Assembly (NCBI GenBank): GCA_039602395.1
Contig: JBCNJP010000006.1
Coordinates: forward strand, 53,285,502-53,349,501
From: Deinandra increscens subsp. villosa
Taxonomy: Eukaryota; Streptophyta; Magnoliopsida; Asterales; Asteraceae
Direction: 5' to 3'
DNA length: 64,000 nt
Each line of letters opens with the position of its first letter. Position 1 is the first letter of the stretch. Below are positions 46,449-57,693 of this stretch, one piece after another. Both the position numbers and the translations under genes were made by a program. The notes below the pieces were generated by a model. That model was not told where the DNA came from. It saw nothing but the letters and a program-made list of their open reading frames with translations, and did not search any database.

Positions 46449-49400
46449 TGTGACGCCCACTCCCAGTCTTGGCTCCAGGAGGGGTCATGTGTCGGATTTA
46501 CTCATGAACACATGGTATAACAGAGATAACTAAGCAGCGGAAATTAAAAACTTTTCATTTATATATATAACAAGTTACAACTATAAGGAAGATAACAACA
46601 TAATCTAATAACTAGATCTTATCTATAGCTATGCCAGTCTACTACCGAGTCTTTCCTGATAGCTTGCCCATCTAATCTGCCTTTGCTAGAGCCCTTCCCT
46701 TGCTACTTTAAACATCACCGATACCTGACATACATGCTTTTAAAGGTTAGCTTACGCTGGTGAGTTCTAAATATTTAAAACTTTTACCTTTCCTTGAAAG
46801 GTTTACTTCAAACATTTGGGCCTAACGACCCCTTCTTTATAACATTTATCAGGTATAAAACATAACAGAGTTATACCAAAACATTTAATCATTTATTCTT
46901 TATCAGGTATAAGATATAACAGAATTATACCAAAACATTTAATCATTTATCCTTTATCAGGTATAAGACATAACAGAATTATACCAAAACATTTAACCAT
47001 TCATTCTACTAAGCATTGTCTATTGGAACCACGTAAGTTCCCCGGGCAACCGTCGCCACCCGAATACCTTTTCAAAGTAAGCAGTCGTCGCTACCCCGGA
47101 GAACCGTCATTCCCCGCTTCTGATTGTACAACCACCTTTTCCCTTTTCATTAGACAATATCTGCTTAGATTAAAACCTTTCAACCTTTTAAACCTTTTTA
47201 TCCTTTTCAAAAGTCCATTTAAATAACCCTTGTATTTGGACTCATAATCTTTTTAACACCAGTCCATTACCCGTATATGGAAATAAGTGTTTCATAAATA
47301 TAATGTTATGGGTCTTGTACAACAAGGCTAATAAGATCTTATTTACCCGACACTTATTCACATACATAGGCTTAGACCAAACATTCACATTTTCCATTTC
47401 TCAAAACTTTATATAAAAGTTTCATCCTTTACATTACCCGTTTATTATAACCTTCCCGAAAAGAATAATAACAGGTAATAATACTTGAAGGCATTAAAAC
47501 ATTCCACGTATGTGTATTAACACAAAACATGTAAAAGCTTTTAACTCAAATACTTTTTAAGTAAACAATAGAATATATATCATTGCATGTATATCAGCCC
47601 GAAACATTAAAATATTTAAAACTTTTAAAAGTGGGCTCATAGAACTCACCTTATTCTCTTAAGCAGTTAATTCAGAGAAAATCTCCGCAATGCCTTCTAA
47701 TTAAACCTAATCGCGTATTGTATGGCGTTAACGCAAGGTTTAATATAATAAACACTTTCTATGTTTATTTTAATACTTCATCATCTTAATTATATTGAAT
47801 TATTAAGTTCGTTTCTTTTAAAAGGTCAAAATGACCAAAATGCCCTTTAGGCAATTATCATTTTCTTTTAACGATAATACGAAGACACGCATTCCTATAA
47901 GTAAACGCTCACTCCGGGATTGTCCAGTGAGGGATGCCATTTCCCAGTTGGGATTTATGTGACACCCTCGCTTTTGCCAGAAATCCCAGTGTACAGGCGT
48001 CTACTCTTCCGGTCCGCGTGAACTTCTAAATATCCGATTAACTCGGTATTTGAAATACTTTATCATTTATCCGTTTTAACTTTATATATACTTATTATAT
48101 ATATAAACATAGTTTCATGTTAAAAATCAAGTCTCCATACCCTTCGGATTATTTTATATTAAATAATCATATTTAGAAACCCTAATTTCCCATTATTCTA
48201 ATTTCTTTATCAAAATTCATTTTCATTCAAAACTGACTTAGGGTATTATCCGTTATAATATTTTATAATATGCTTTAAAATTTCAAAACTTGGTTCATTA
48301 CCGTTTACTCGGGTTTGACAGAACAGTGTCTAGAAAACCCTAATTTCCATATTAACCCTTTAATATACATTAAACATATTTTAAATATGTTTTAAATATA
48401 TATTAAACATTTAATACGATAATTACTTATCGTTTATATTAAATATATATGTCTATATATATTTAATATTTAAATACTAAATATCCTTTTCAATCAATTT
48501 TAATAAATACAACTGATTAATAATCATATATATATTTTTGTCTTAAATATAAATATTTATATCATTTATCCCGTTCTATTATGATTTCATATAAACTTCA
48601 ACTTAACAATAATATTTATAATAATAACAAATATATAACGTGATTACCTCCTTGACGGGTCGTGAAACGAGTCCGAATAACCAAGATAATAAAGTGGTCC
48701 GTTTTAGATAATTAATGAATAGTCCTTCCCGACTAGTTTCTTTCCACGAGCATTTCCCCGTTGTCGGTTCGTTGTTTGGACCTCGTTACGCCACCGAAAC
48801 GTTGACTGAAAGTATAGACGGGTTTTATTAATGTCACTAGTTTACACCTCGTTTGCCGTCACCGTGGACCACCTTCAACGACCGTCGATCATCGTAACCA
48901 TTCTCCACCATCCCATCCCGGGTGTTTACTATCGTTGTCGGCATCACTCATCGTTAACCGTACGTCACCGAATCATAACCGAAAGATAGGACGGTAAACC
49001 GGGTTTTTAAACCCGTTTGCAACCGAATGGTGGCCAGGGGCTCACAGTTTATTCACGGGAGAGAGATGGGGTGGTGTAGACGGGAAAATGGAAGGACGAG
49101 GTGGGTTGGTTGCCGGCGAAACAAAATGAAAGAGAGCGAGAGTACGGTGGCCGGAAAAACGAGGGGGGAGGAGAGCTGGCTTCTCTCTCACTCTCTCTCT
49201 GTTCTCTTTTGTTTTGTCGTTTTCTGATTTGAATTCAAATTGTGTTTTGTGTTGTACAAGTGGGGCGACCCGCGCTTCGCGGCGGGGTCTATGCATATCG
49301 AGTATGTCAATTTCAACCAAGAAACAAAACGTTCAAACAATGCAAAGAAAGGAATCGATTCTCACAAATATGAGCTATGAAATCACACATGTAAACAACA

Positions 49401-51569
49401 ATTTATTTAAATAGGAATTTTGGTGAGCAAGATATGTGTAATAATCAAATGCATACTCACACTTTTGAATATTTGTAGCCTAGATTCAAAACCCAAAATT
49501 TTGACTTTTAAAAGTCAAAGTTGCAAATTATATGTAAAAAAAATGCAGAAGACCCAAAGATTTCACATTTTAAAGTCAAAATAGCCAAATATGAATGCCA
49601 TGAAATATAAGTTTTGAAACTCAAATTACATAAATACCAGCCCAAAAATGCAGAGCACCAAATAAATAGACTTTTAAAAGTCAAAATTACCAAATATGGA
49701 CACCCAGAAGTTTGAACCTGCTTCAATATGGACCTATGAACACATAGAGAGTTATATGACTTATACATCTTCAAGTTAAGTTATCTAGATTTTGCCTACA
49801 ATCAACATAAACCAACAACAACCAAGTTAGTTAAATAATTCTAAAATTAACCTATTGATTATATTATCTTAATGTTTTATAACCACTTACAGTAACATCA
49901 TGTAAATACACTCTGAGTATAGGCAAGTAATAAGGGATTCTTTCCTTGTCTATATAAGAATAATATTCATTATTCAAGTAAACAATTCAACCCTTGTAAA
50001 GTATCTCCATAAGTAATACATTCCAAGTTAAAGAGAATAGCTAGAGGTAAAATTTGTGTTTTTGGTCACCAAAAGTCCAAAAGAAGAAAACTTGCTAAAT
50101 CACGGTCAAAACGAAATTCACAAAATTAACAGTATGTATCAGTGATCATTATTAAGAAACAAATCCCATGTATAACAAATAGGCAAAAATAACCAAGACT
50201 TACTAATAAAAAAATAAATAATAATAAGAGCCATAAAGTAAAAAGGACAATACCTAATATGAAGAAACCAAATCAGTTAGTGGAAGAACTGCAAAACAAA
50301 AAGATCACGATCAACTAAAATAGGATGAGCTCAAACACAGCAAGGAAATACTATTAAATTGCATGTAAAGAGGGACCAGAAACCATTTATATAAACTTAC
50401 AAACGACAGAAGGTCTTCCTTTCCTGGTTTAGTCCTTTTTCCCACTCCACTAATCCTATTGAGAAGAAGCCACAAAAAATGCCTCAAATTACTGTTAAAA
50501 CTTGTTCTCACCATACAATTCACACATGTAAAAACCTAGTACTTATCATTAAGAATTTAATATCATTACCTGTGGTACAATCATCTCAATCACACATAAA
50601 AATGACTCCGATGCAGGCTTGTGGTACAACCACCTCATCACTTTAAGTCAACAAAAGTTTCTAGAATCCTATTTTCTTCAACTTTGAACAATTGAGGAAG
50701 CTTATCTAACAAAATAATCAAATACATTAGATTTTGGATAAGCAATTCTAGAAAACAAACATTCAAAAAAAAAAATAGTTTACCTTAAAAAGTAGTCCTA
50801 ATACCCTGGTGAACTTATTTTTCCTTTTGAAATAAGTAACCTGGATTACGCAGATTGAAATATAACTAATCAGCAAGCAATCTCAAACCAAACATCCCCT
50901 AGATAGCCACTTAAGAACAAATATTAAAAGAATTAGTTGAACCTCATTCTTTTATCTTGGTCCACCCTTCTCGGTTCCTTTCATCTGACGCTTCCAATTA
51001 ATAAAATATATAATCAATTGTACATGTTATCCCTGCAAATGAACACATATTAGCATAAATTCTTAAACCTTTGTGAGTAACGGTAGTATTTTCGTGCATA
51101 TAAACCCATGTCCCTGCCAAATTCCTGAAAATTTGAAACTACAACACGACATGTGGTTATTACTTGATAATTGAAATTTAACTACGTTTTTAAACTAAAA
51201 TAAAAATTATAGAAAAGTACCAACATTTTCTTTTCTTTCAAGCAGGTTATTTATGTCCTAATCACTTTAGCAATTCACGAAGCAGATTCTAGATTCTAGG
51301 CATTCTCAAGACGATCTTGTTCGCCGTATAGCATTGGAAAGGATATAGCTGCATAAGATCCCAACAAAATCAGCATTATTTCCAAAGAATAATCTTATCG
51401 AACTTGAATCCAACCAACAATCATGTTCATTTGTATCCTGTTTTTCACAGCTGCAGAATGGCACTAACAAAGAAAAGCCACTGACTTTAACCATTTAACA
51501 CTTGCAAAACAAAATAAAAGAAACATTAACAACATACAAAGGGAGCGATAAACATTCAAAGCATACACC

Positions 51570-51700
51570 TGTAGATCGATAATAACCCCCAAATCACGCA
51601 GTTGATCTAAAGAAAGAGCACAACAAAGAGAGCGAACTCGATCAAAACCCTCATTAAGGGAAGGAGTAAAAACCTTAAAATTGTCTATTAATAAGAACCC
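51570..51700 (-). pseudogene. Unidentified exon-like fragment in nested insert
   Basis: An open minus-strand segment with SLNEGFDRVRSLCCALSLDQ and LRDLGVIIDLQ, followed by a splice-donor-like CAG|GTGTATG, typical of a plant exon end. No domain recognised. It may be a captured host gene piece; the complete gene is not here. Confidence 0.3.
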
Positions 51701-52095
51701 TAAACAACAGAACATCTCTAATCTCAAAGATCAAACTTCCCGTGTGGTTAGGGTCTCAAGCTTTTTTTAAAAATATTTATGTACACATAGAAGATGAAAC
51801 AGAATTACATGTATATATCATCATTGCGAGATATTGTCTTCCTCTGTCCTCAACACCTGAATGTTGTTGCATTGAACCAAAAAAATTAAATTAGTTTCTT
51901 TCAAATAAAAAACCCCACAATACTTGAAACCCTAATTAAATTAACAACAATCAGTGATGATCGAGTGAATCAGATCATACATAAAAGTACTACTGGAAGT
52001 CAAGAAACTTAAACCTTTATACAATTGAAAGGTTTGAATCTTACCAATACCTCCATGGTTTACCCTTTTTCAATGATGAGGGAACCTAAAACGAC

Positions 52096-52098
<3 letters not shown>

Positions 52099-52135
<37 letters not shown>
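52099..52135. repeat. (GA)n microsatellite
   Basis: An uninterrupted GA run of about 37 bases, in leader-like sequence of the nested insert. Confidence 0.95.
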
Positions 52136-52137
<2 letters not shown>

Positions 52138-53332
52138 AGAGAAGACGGTGTAGAGATGAGAACGAAGACAACGATTGGCTTCACATTCTTCTTCTTTAGA
52201 TAAAGACGCAACTGAGGACGGAGAGGCTACGAAGCAAGTTGTTCAACTGCTCCCGTCGATGGTCGTCAAGTCCAGAAAACCATGTGAAAAGTGTTTTGAG
52301 TTGTACAAACTGCTTTATAATTTGGACATTTTGTTGTGCAACATAGGCTTGTACATTATTTTTAAAATTTGTACCATAAGTTGTATTATGTTAATATAGG
52401 AGAATGAATTGTGTTTGGAGCTGCATGCGTACGTATGTATATATATGTAAATTGAATCCATAACAATAATACACGTATACGATGAGTAATGTTTTAAATT
52501 GCTGAATCACAAAACAATTTTGACAGATAGATTATTGAGGAGTAATGATCAAGTAATTCCTTTAATATGATATAATATTTAATAGGTAGGTATTATACCT
52601 GTGCGTAAAGTAATATATTATTTTATAAACGGGTTATATAAATCCCCGAACATCTAATATGGGGGTCTAATAAATATACTCGTAATATTTATTCTTAGGT
52701 TTAAACACAAACCGATAAATGTTTACTTAATTACGCGGTAGAAAGCGCGTCTTATCAGCGTTGCGATCGTGACCGTTTCATAAACCGAATATGTCGTCTT
52801 GACTGAAATACTTAATAATTATTATAATAATTATTTATGCTTTGCCGAGGCGTTATAATTATCTCAAACGGCTAACTGAACTGATTTCGGTTATTATCGC
52901 GTAACAACGATGGTTACCGATATCACCGTTTTTCGTGTCGAACATCGCAATTATATTTTATAACGATTATAAATCAAGTATTTAACAATACCTGATATTC
53001 TATTTTCGCTTCGGTGGTATTTTAGTGACATTCGTGCTTAAATACGGTTTATTATAAACCGGGCCCAAATCATTTTTTTGCGTTTTCCCGCTTCGTTATA
53101 ACTTGGATTAAAGATCCGTTTGCGCCCACGATCTTTATTTTTCGTTATCTACCATATTCTATAAATTCGACTCTTGACGTTTCCTCGAATGTCGTGCCGA
53201 ATATTCGTACGTGAACCGTGACGTTTCTCTATTATACGTATATATATACTATATCACATGCATTTCAGATACTTAACAAATATAGCACACGTATATAATT
53301 TAAGTCATAAAATTTTGGGGTGTTACATGAAA

Positions 53333-54255
53333 CTAGGAAATTACTTAAACTATCAAATGGAAAAAGCTAACCACTTTTGGATCCTGATTGGTTACCGATC
53401 TAGGCAAAACCTAATCAATTACTAGTGACACATAGACATGCCCCCAAGTGCCTAATTGACCTAATACCTTAAGTTTCTAATGGGCTGCTTAGTTCCTGCC
53501 GCAAGAAAGTGCTAGATCATGACAGTGGACCATTAAAACCCTAATGTACTAGTTAGGTTAAACAAATTCAGCATGTGGCTGCTCAACGGTTGCAAGGATT
53601 CCGGAACAACTAGTAACTAATCAGTTAGGAATAGAACGATTTTACCAACCAATCACCAAAAGCAGTTAGAGGTGATTAGCCGGACATGGCTAATGAAACA
53701 AACATAATTATAAATGAAAATTGCATTAAACGATGAATACCTAATGAATCAAACAATCCGAAATCTTCAAATCCATCACAAGAACTCCAGAAAATCGCCT
53801 CCAGAGGTTTCTAGTTGGTAAAAGACGAATTGTGTTTACAAAAACTTAATAAACAAACTTAAATACCTAAAACCTAATTTTATCTTTCTGTCGACCAATT
53901 CGGGGCGTACCGCCCCAAAATATGGAATTCTGGGCGTACCGCCCGAGTTTCTAAATTCGGTTGGCTTCTACAAGTCAGGGCGTACCGCCTGATTTCTTCA
54001 CTTCTGGGCGTACCGCCCCAGGTTGAAACTTAGAAACTTTTCTTGATTTTCTTCTAAGTCTTCACTCGTTTCTCGATTATTTCTCAACTCTGTACCGATC
54101 AGCTTCAGATTTCTTCGTAACAGCTCAGATTTCACCTGTTTAGCTCCTGGTACCTCAGAATACAAAAACCGTGTAAATGCAATGTAATCCAACCGTTATT
54201 ATAAATAAAAATGACAAATTAATAACAATAACGACGACACATTGGACTAACATCA
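53333..54255 (-). repeat. Athila 5' LTR, outer (5') part
   Basis: The LTR start TGATGTTAGTCC (minus) is at 54255. 53668-54255 matches the 3' LTR. Together with 46225-46448 the full LTR is about 1147 bp. It contains hairpin copies at 53903, 53932, 53978 and 54006 and a copy of the 64-codon ORF (53998-54192). Confidence 0.9.
53902..54019 (-). repeat. Hairpin motif cluster E (four copies, 5' LTR)
   Basis: Copies at 53903-53915, 53932-53944, 53978-53990 (last C lost, ends gcct) and 54006-54018, aligned with cluster A of the other LTR. Confidence 0.95.
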
Positions 54256-54900
54256 GTGTAACCATGAGAAATAGAGGGAGGATGAAGATGATGATGCGTG
54301 AAATGAGAATGAGGGAGGAGATGGGCAGATTTTGTTTAAGGAAATTTACATAATTGGTCCCTCCTAGTTCGATTTTAAACACATTAAGCATAAAACTTAA
54401 ATAAATGGGTTTTAACTAAAAACTTGTGAAATAAAGGTTCTAAAAATGTTTCTAATGGTTTTAAACTCATTTAACATGCAATGTTTAGTCGGGACAAGTA
54501 TAAATATCATTTACACATAAAAATTCCAATTTACGCACAAAGTCCGGTTTCACCCCAAAAATGTAAATTTTACAAGTAACACCTAAAGTCACGAACTAAA
54601 GTCACGAAACAAATTACTAAAATCCATTAACAATTAAATACATATTTTTGTATCAACATTTAGCTAACACATAGTGGCACACAGAACTCAGTTTAAGTAT
54701 AAAAACATGATTTTCCACGAAACGCTTATTCCAAGTACTCATAGAATCATGAAATAAATTCCTAAAATAACTTTCAAATTAGATATATGATATTTTGTGA
54801 ACGTTTAAATAAGACACGTGATAATAACATGACACGAAAGTATCTAGGTTGTTAACGAGACTAACAGAAATAGTTAACGGTAAAACTGACGGTTGTCACA
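54256..54900 (-). mobile_element. Gypsy LTR on minus strand, 5' part (nest level 2)
   Basis: On the minus strand it starts TGTGACAACCGTCAGTTTTA at 54900 and runs to the Athila LTR at 54256. The sequence resumes at 34564 (leader-like CT-rich text on both sides). It is AT-rich, with no coding. Confidence 0.6.
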
Positions 54901-57629
54901 ACCGGACTGCTACTGCCGCAAGCTGCTGCTGTTATACAGCCATGTTGCCACCGCAAGCTGCTGCTGCCCCGTAAACTATTTATGCCGTCGCCGCAAACTG
55001 CTGCTGCTGCCGCCGTATACTGCTGCTGCGCCACTGCTGTCCAGCCACCGTAAACCACCGCCACCCATCACCTTTCTCCTCCTTTTTACTCGGTTTTAAC
55101 CCCTCTACTTTGTGAGTCCTTTTAAACCGTTATCGTCTATGTTTATAATACGTTATTAACGTCCCAAATGAACCGTAACGTCTTGACAACCGATCCTTTA
55201 AAACTTGAAGGTTTTTCTAACGTTCATAATCACCAAACTATTTTCCTTTCTTTTTCTTTGAATTCCTTAAACCTCAAGGATGTAAGGATTGAAACGTGGT
55301 TATCTTGATATATATTCTAACACTAAAATATTAGTGTTTGTTTAAAATAAAAACCTATGGATGTATATACATTTTGCATGGTTAGATAAGCCATAAACAT
55401 GTTTTAGTCTATTACACATTGCTAGAAATGTTAATTGTGATTTTGTTGTTAATCGTCATAAGTATGGATTAATATTTGTTAATGACAATTATCATGGACT
55501 AAAATGATGTTAATTATCCCATTTGGACTAATATGGACATTAGAAAATGTTACTTTAACTTTGGACATAAAATGATAACATTAAAACCTTTAAATAAATT
55601 TATTATGGTTAACTTATTAATTTAGTAATTTTATAAAAAATACTTGAATAAATTAAACCATAAAATGACATCATGGAATTTATTATATATAATGGTCACA
55701 TTTTATAAAAAAAATATAATATCTAAAAACACAAGACTTAAATGACTTGTTTTAGATTTTATGAAAATAAAATGGATAAAAATATATATAAATATATTTT
55801 ATGACAAAAATGATAAAAGAACATATTTATGTCACTTGACATAAAAAGTATAAAATCTTGGATTTTATATAAAAGTGGAAAATATTTTATGTTGAAAAAC
55901 TTTCTATAAAAAGTCTTTAATTCAAAACCTTAGCTTTATTTAATAAATAAAGTTATTTAAAAATGATATTATAAAAATAAAATCTAAAGACTTATAAAAA
56001 TTATGAAAAACATATTTTTTTAACATTTTTGATTATTTTAAATAAATCAAAATAATCAAAACGTTTTAACCGGACCAAATGTTTTATTTTTAAACGTTTG
56101 AAAATGAATTGAAATCTTTAAACGTTTTAAAAACGTTTTACGACGTATCGAAACGTAAATAATTGTTTTCGACAAATGATTATTCGTATGAGTTTAGAAA
56201 CCCTAAATTGAGTTAAACTCATCATGATTATTAATGATAATTATTTTAATAATAATTATATTTATCTTAACTTAAAACCGTAATTTTCTAAACGTAAGTT
56301 TAATATTAAAATAACCTTTAATATTTACCTACTTGTGTTTAATCATTTAATCCTTAACTTGTAATAATTTAATAAAGTTATTCCGACAAGTTAAATAATT
56401 ATCTAGACAATAACTATGAACCTTAGTTATATATTATAACTTCACGCGATTAATTATTCGATCGATCGCGCGAACTTAAAAATAATAATAAATATTATTA
56501 TTTAAAACAATATTCAAAACTTGATTGAACTGGTCATCATGATAGGTTATCATCATGTTCGTTACTTGTTTTCAATTTACATAAATGCCTTTATACGTGA
56601 ACATTCGTATTTACTGATTTTGTAAACTGATTTAACTAACGGGTTTTCAAAACGCTACAAACGGGATTATACGTCAAGACTTGACCGGTATCATTTGGGT
56701 AACGTTAGTTACTCAAATGATTATGTGGAGCCTTATGCATATTGTCTTATGTTTTATTAGGACTTTACTTGCTAGTTGCCACTCGGCAATTCATCATCAC
56801 CACTGAATCAAGTGAGTTTCACGGCCCCTTTCTTTACAACTGTTTTAAACTTATTGGGGGAGAAATCATGAACTGATAAAATGTTTTAACTTAACGTTAT
56901 GAACTACTGTTAGCCATATGACTATCTGTTCTCTTACTGATTGCCCATAACTGGTACTTTATCGTTATAAACGTAAGTACAACTGAATCCCACCATTAGT
57001 TGATTTCAATTAGTTCTGCTCGAAACGATAACTAGTGAATAGATCTATTTGGGTTGACAATCCTGCCCGGTTTGGTGGCTCCAATCCTGACTTCGTATTT
57101 TGTCAAGGGGTAGACGTCAGTTATTGTGCTATGTTCGGTTTCTCTCGGGCGAGGATACCATGGGTGGGTAAACCGTTAGTATTTGAAATCATGGTTCAGG
57201 TGAGATCATACAACTACAACGGTAAGCCAATGTAACATTCTGAGTTTTCTGAAAACTATTTTACAATCTTTCTATCGAGTCCTAAACCTGCGAACCTCAC
57301 CAACTTTATGTTGACCTTTTAAACTCATGATTTCTCAGGTAAATAAGCTGATCATGGAAGCCGTGCAAATGGGACTTCGCCTTTATATACGGACCTGCTT
57401 CGTTGGAGTCTTAGTCCCTATCTATCTTAAATAACTACTTTATGTTTTTCAATAAATAAACAAGACTTTTAAGTTCAAATGTAAGACAAAATCGTTTACC
57501 ACTCTTTCCGCTGCAACAATTAATAATATTATGTTTTAATTAACGTTTGAATTTAGTAGTAGTTGTTCTGTATATCTGTGACTATGATTCCATCTCGCTC
57601 ACACCCAATCCCTTGTCCGGGGTGTGACA
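54901..57629 (+). mobile_element. Giant gypsy LTR, 3' part (nest level 1)
   Basis: It continues the LTR begun at 30867. It opens with gctgctgctg-rich sequence related to 32120-32230, passes through very AT-rich sequence (55300-56500), then the conserved 3' LTR words gtgagtttcac (56811) and caccaactttatgttgac (57298), and ends cggggtgtgaca at 57629. No gag or pol was seen. Confidence 0.7.
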
Positions 57630-57693
57630 AATTACCTTTTATAATGTACAAATTGGATCCAAGAAGACGAGTAAACTCAAAGGGGTCAACTCA
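57630..57693 (+). pseudogene. Ulp1-like protease exon of the CACTA, 3' part
   Basis: Directly after the LTR end, the frame interrupted at 30866 resumes as ITFYNVQIGSKKTSKLKGVN and ends at a donor-like ACG|GTGATAA. The phase fits the exon start at 30859. The segment corresponds to the stretch before the catalytic Cys box in Ulp1-like CACTA proteins. The Cys exon itself was not found downstream. Confidence 0.65.

Larger units (their letters stand above)
49260..52290 (-). mobile_element. 3-kb insert with gene-like fragments (nest level 5)
   Basis: It is flanked by gtgttttgtgttgtacaa (49242-49259) and gtgttttgagttgtacaa (52291-52308), 17 of 18 bases equal: a target duplication or repair scar. 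Read on the minus strand it looks like a host gene: a GA/TC-rich leader (52140-52090), an ATG GAG GTA TTG followed by GTAAGA near 52055, then LNEGFDRVRSLCCALSLDQL and RDLGVIIDLQ before a GTGTATG donor-like word (51660-51570), and ISGVGKRTKPGKEDLLSF before GTAAGT (near 50400). I do not recognise the protein. The left end carries a GC-rich hairpin (cccgcgcttcgcggcggg, about 49269). No poly-A or transposon ends were identified. Confidence 0.5.
46449..53327 (-). mobile_element. Giant LTR nested in the Athila LTR (nest level 4)
   Basis: On the minus strand it starts TGTAACACCCCAAAATTTTA (53327) and ends ...GGGAGTGGGCGTCACA (46449). Perfect 5-bp target duplications tgaaa flank it. No gag or pol motif was found, so it reads as a solo LTR of about 3.8 kb once the insert at 49260-52290 is set aside. 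An extra LTR-end-like word (tgtgacaccctcgc) at 47958 hints at a further small nested piece. Confidence 0.75.
34565..54255 (-). mobile_element. Athila-type Ty3-gypsy element, minus strand (nest level 3)
   Basis: Parts in minus order: 5' LTR (54255-53333 plus 46448-46225), tRNA-Asp primer site (46221-46204), leader, gag (45851-43577), pol (about 43510-39563), spacer, ORF3 (38272-36856), polypurine region and 3' LTR (35153-34565). The LTR begins TGATGTTAGTCC and ends CCGTTATCA. The 3' LTR has lost its outer 560 bases or so, leaving no target duplication. All three genes carry stops and frameshifts. The two LTRs differ at about 13 positions plus one indel in 588 bases (hand alignment), so the insertion is fairly recent. 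Confidence 0.9.

Noticed and set aside
53902..54019. Hairpin words considered as a CRISPR array
   Set aside because: Units are 13 bp, spacing is irregular, the context is a plant retroelement LTR, and both LTRs carry the same spacers.
54256..54900. Independent gene on the right flank of Athila
   Set aside because: The sequence starts as a minus-strand LTR and continues in kind at 34564; no coding motif.
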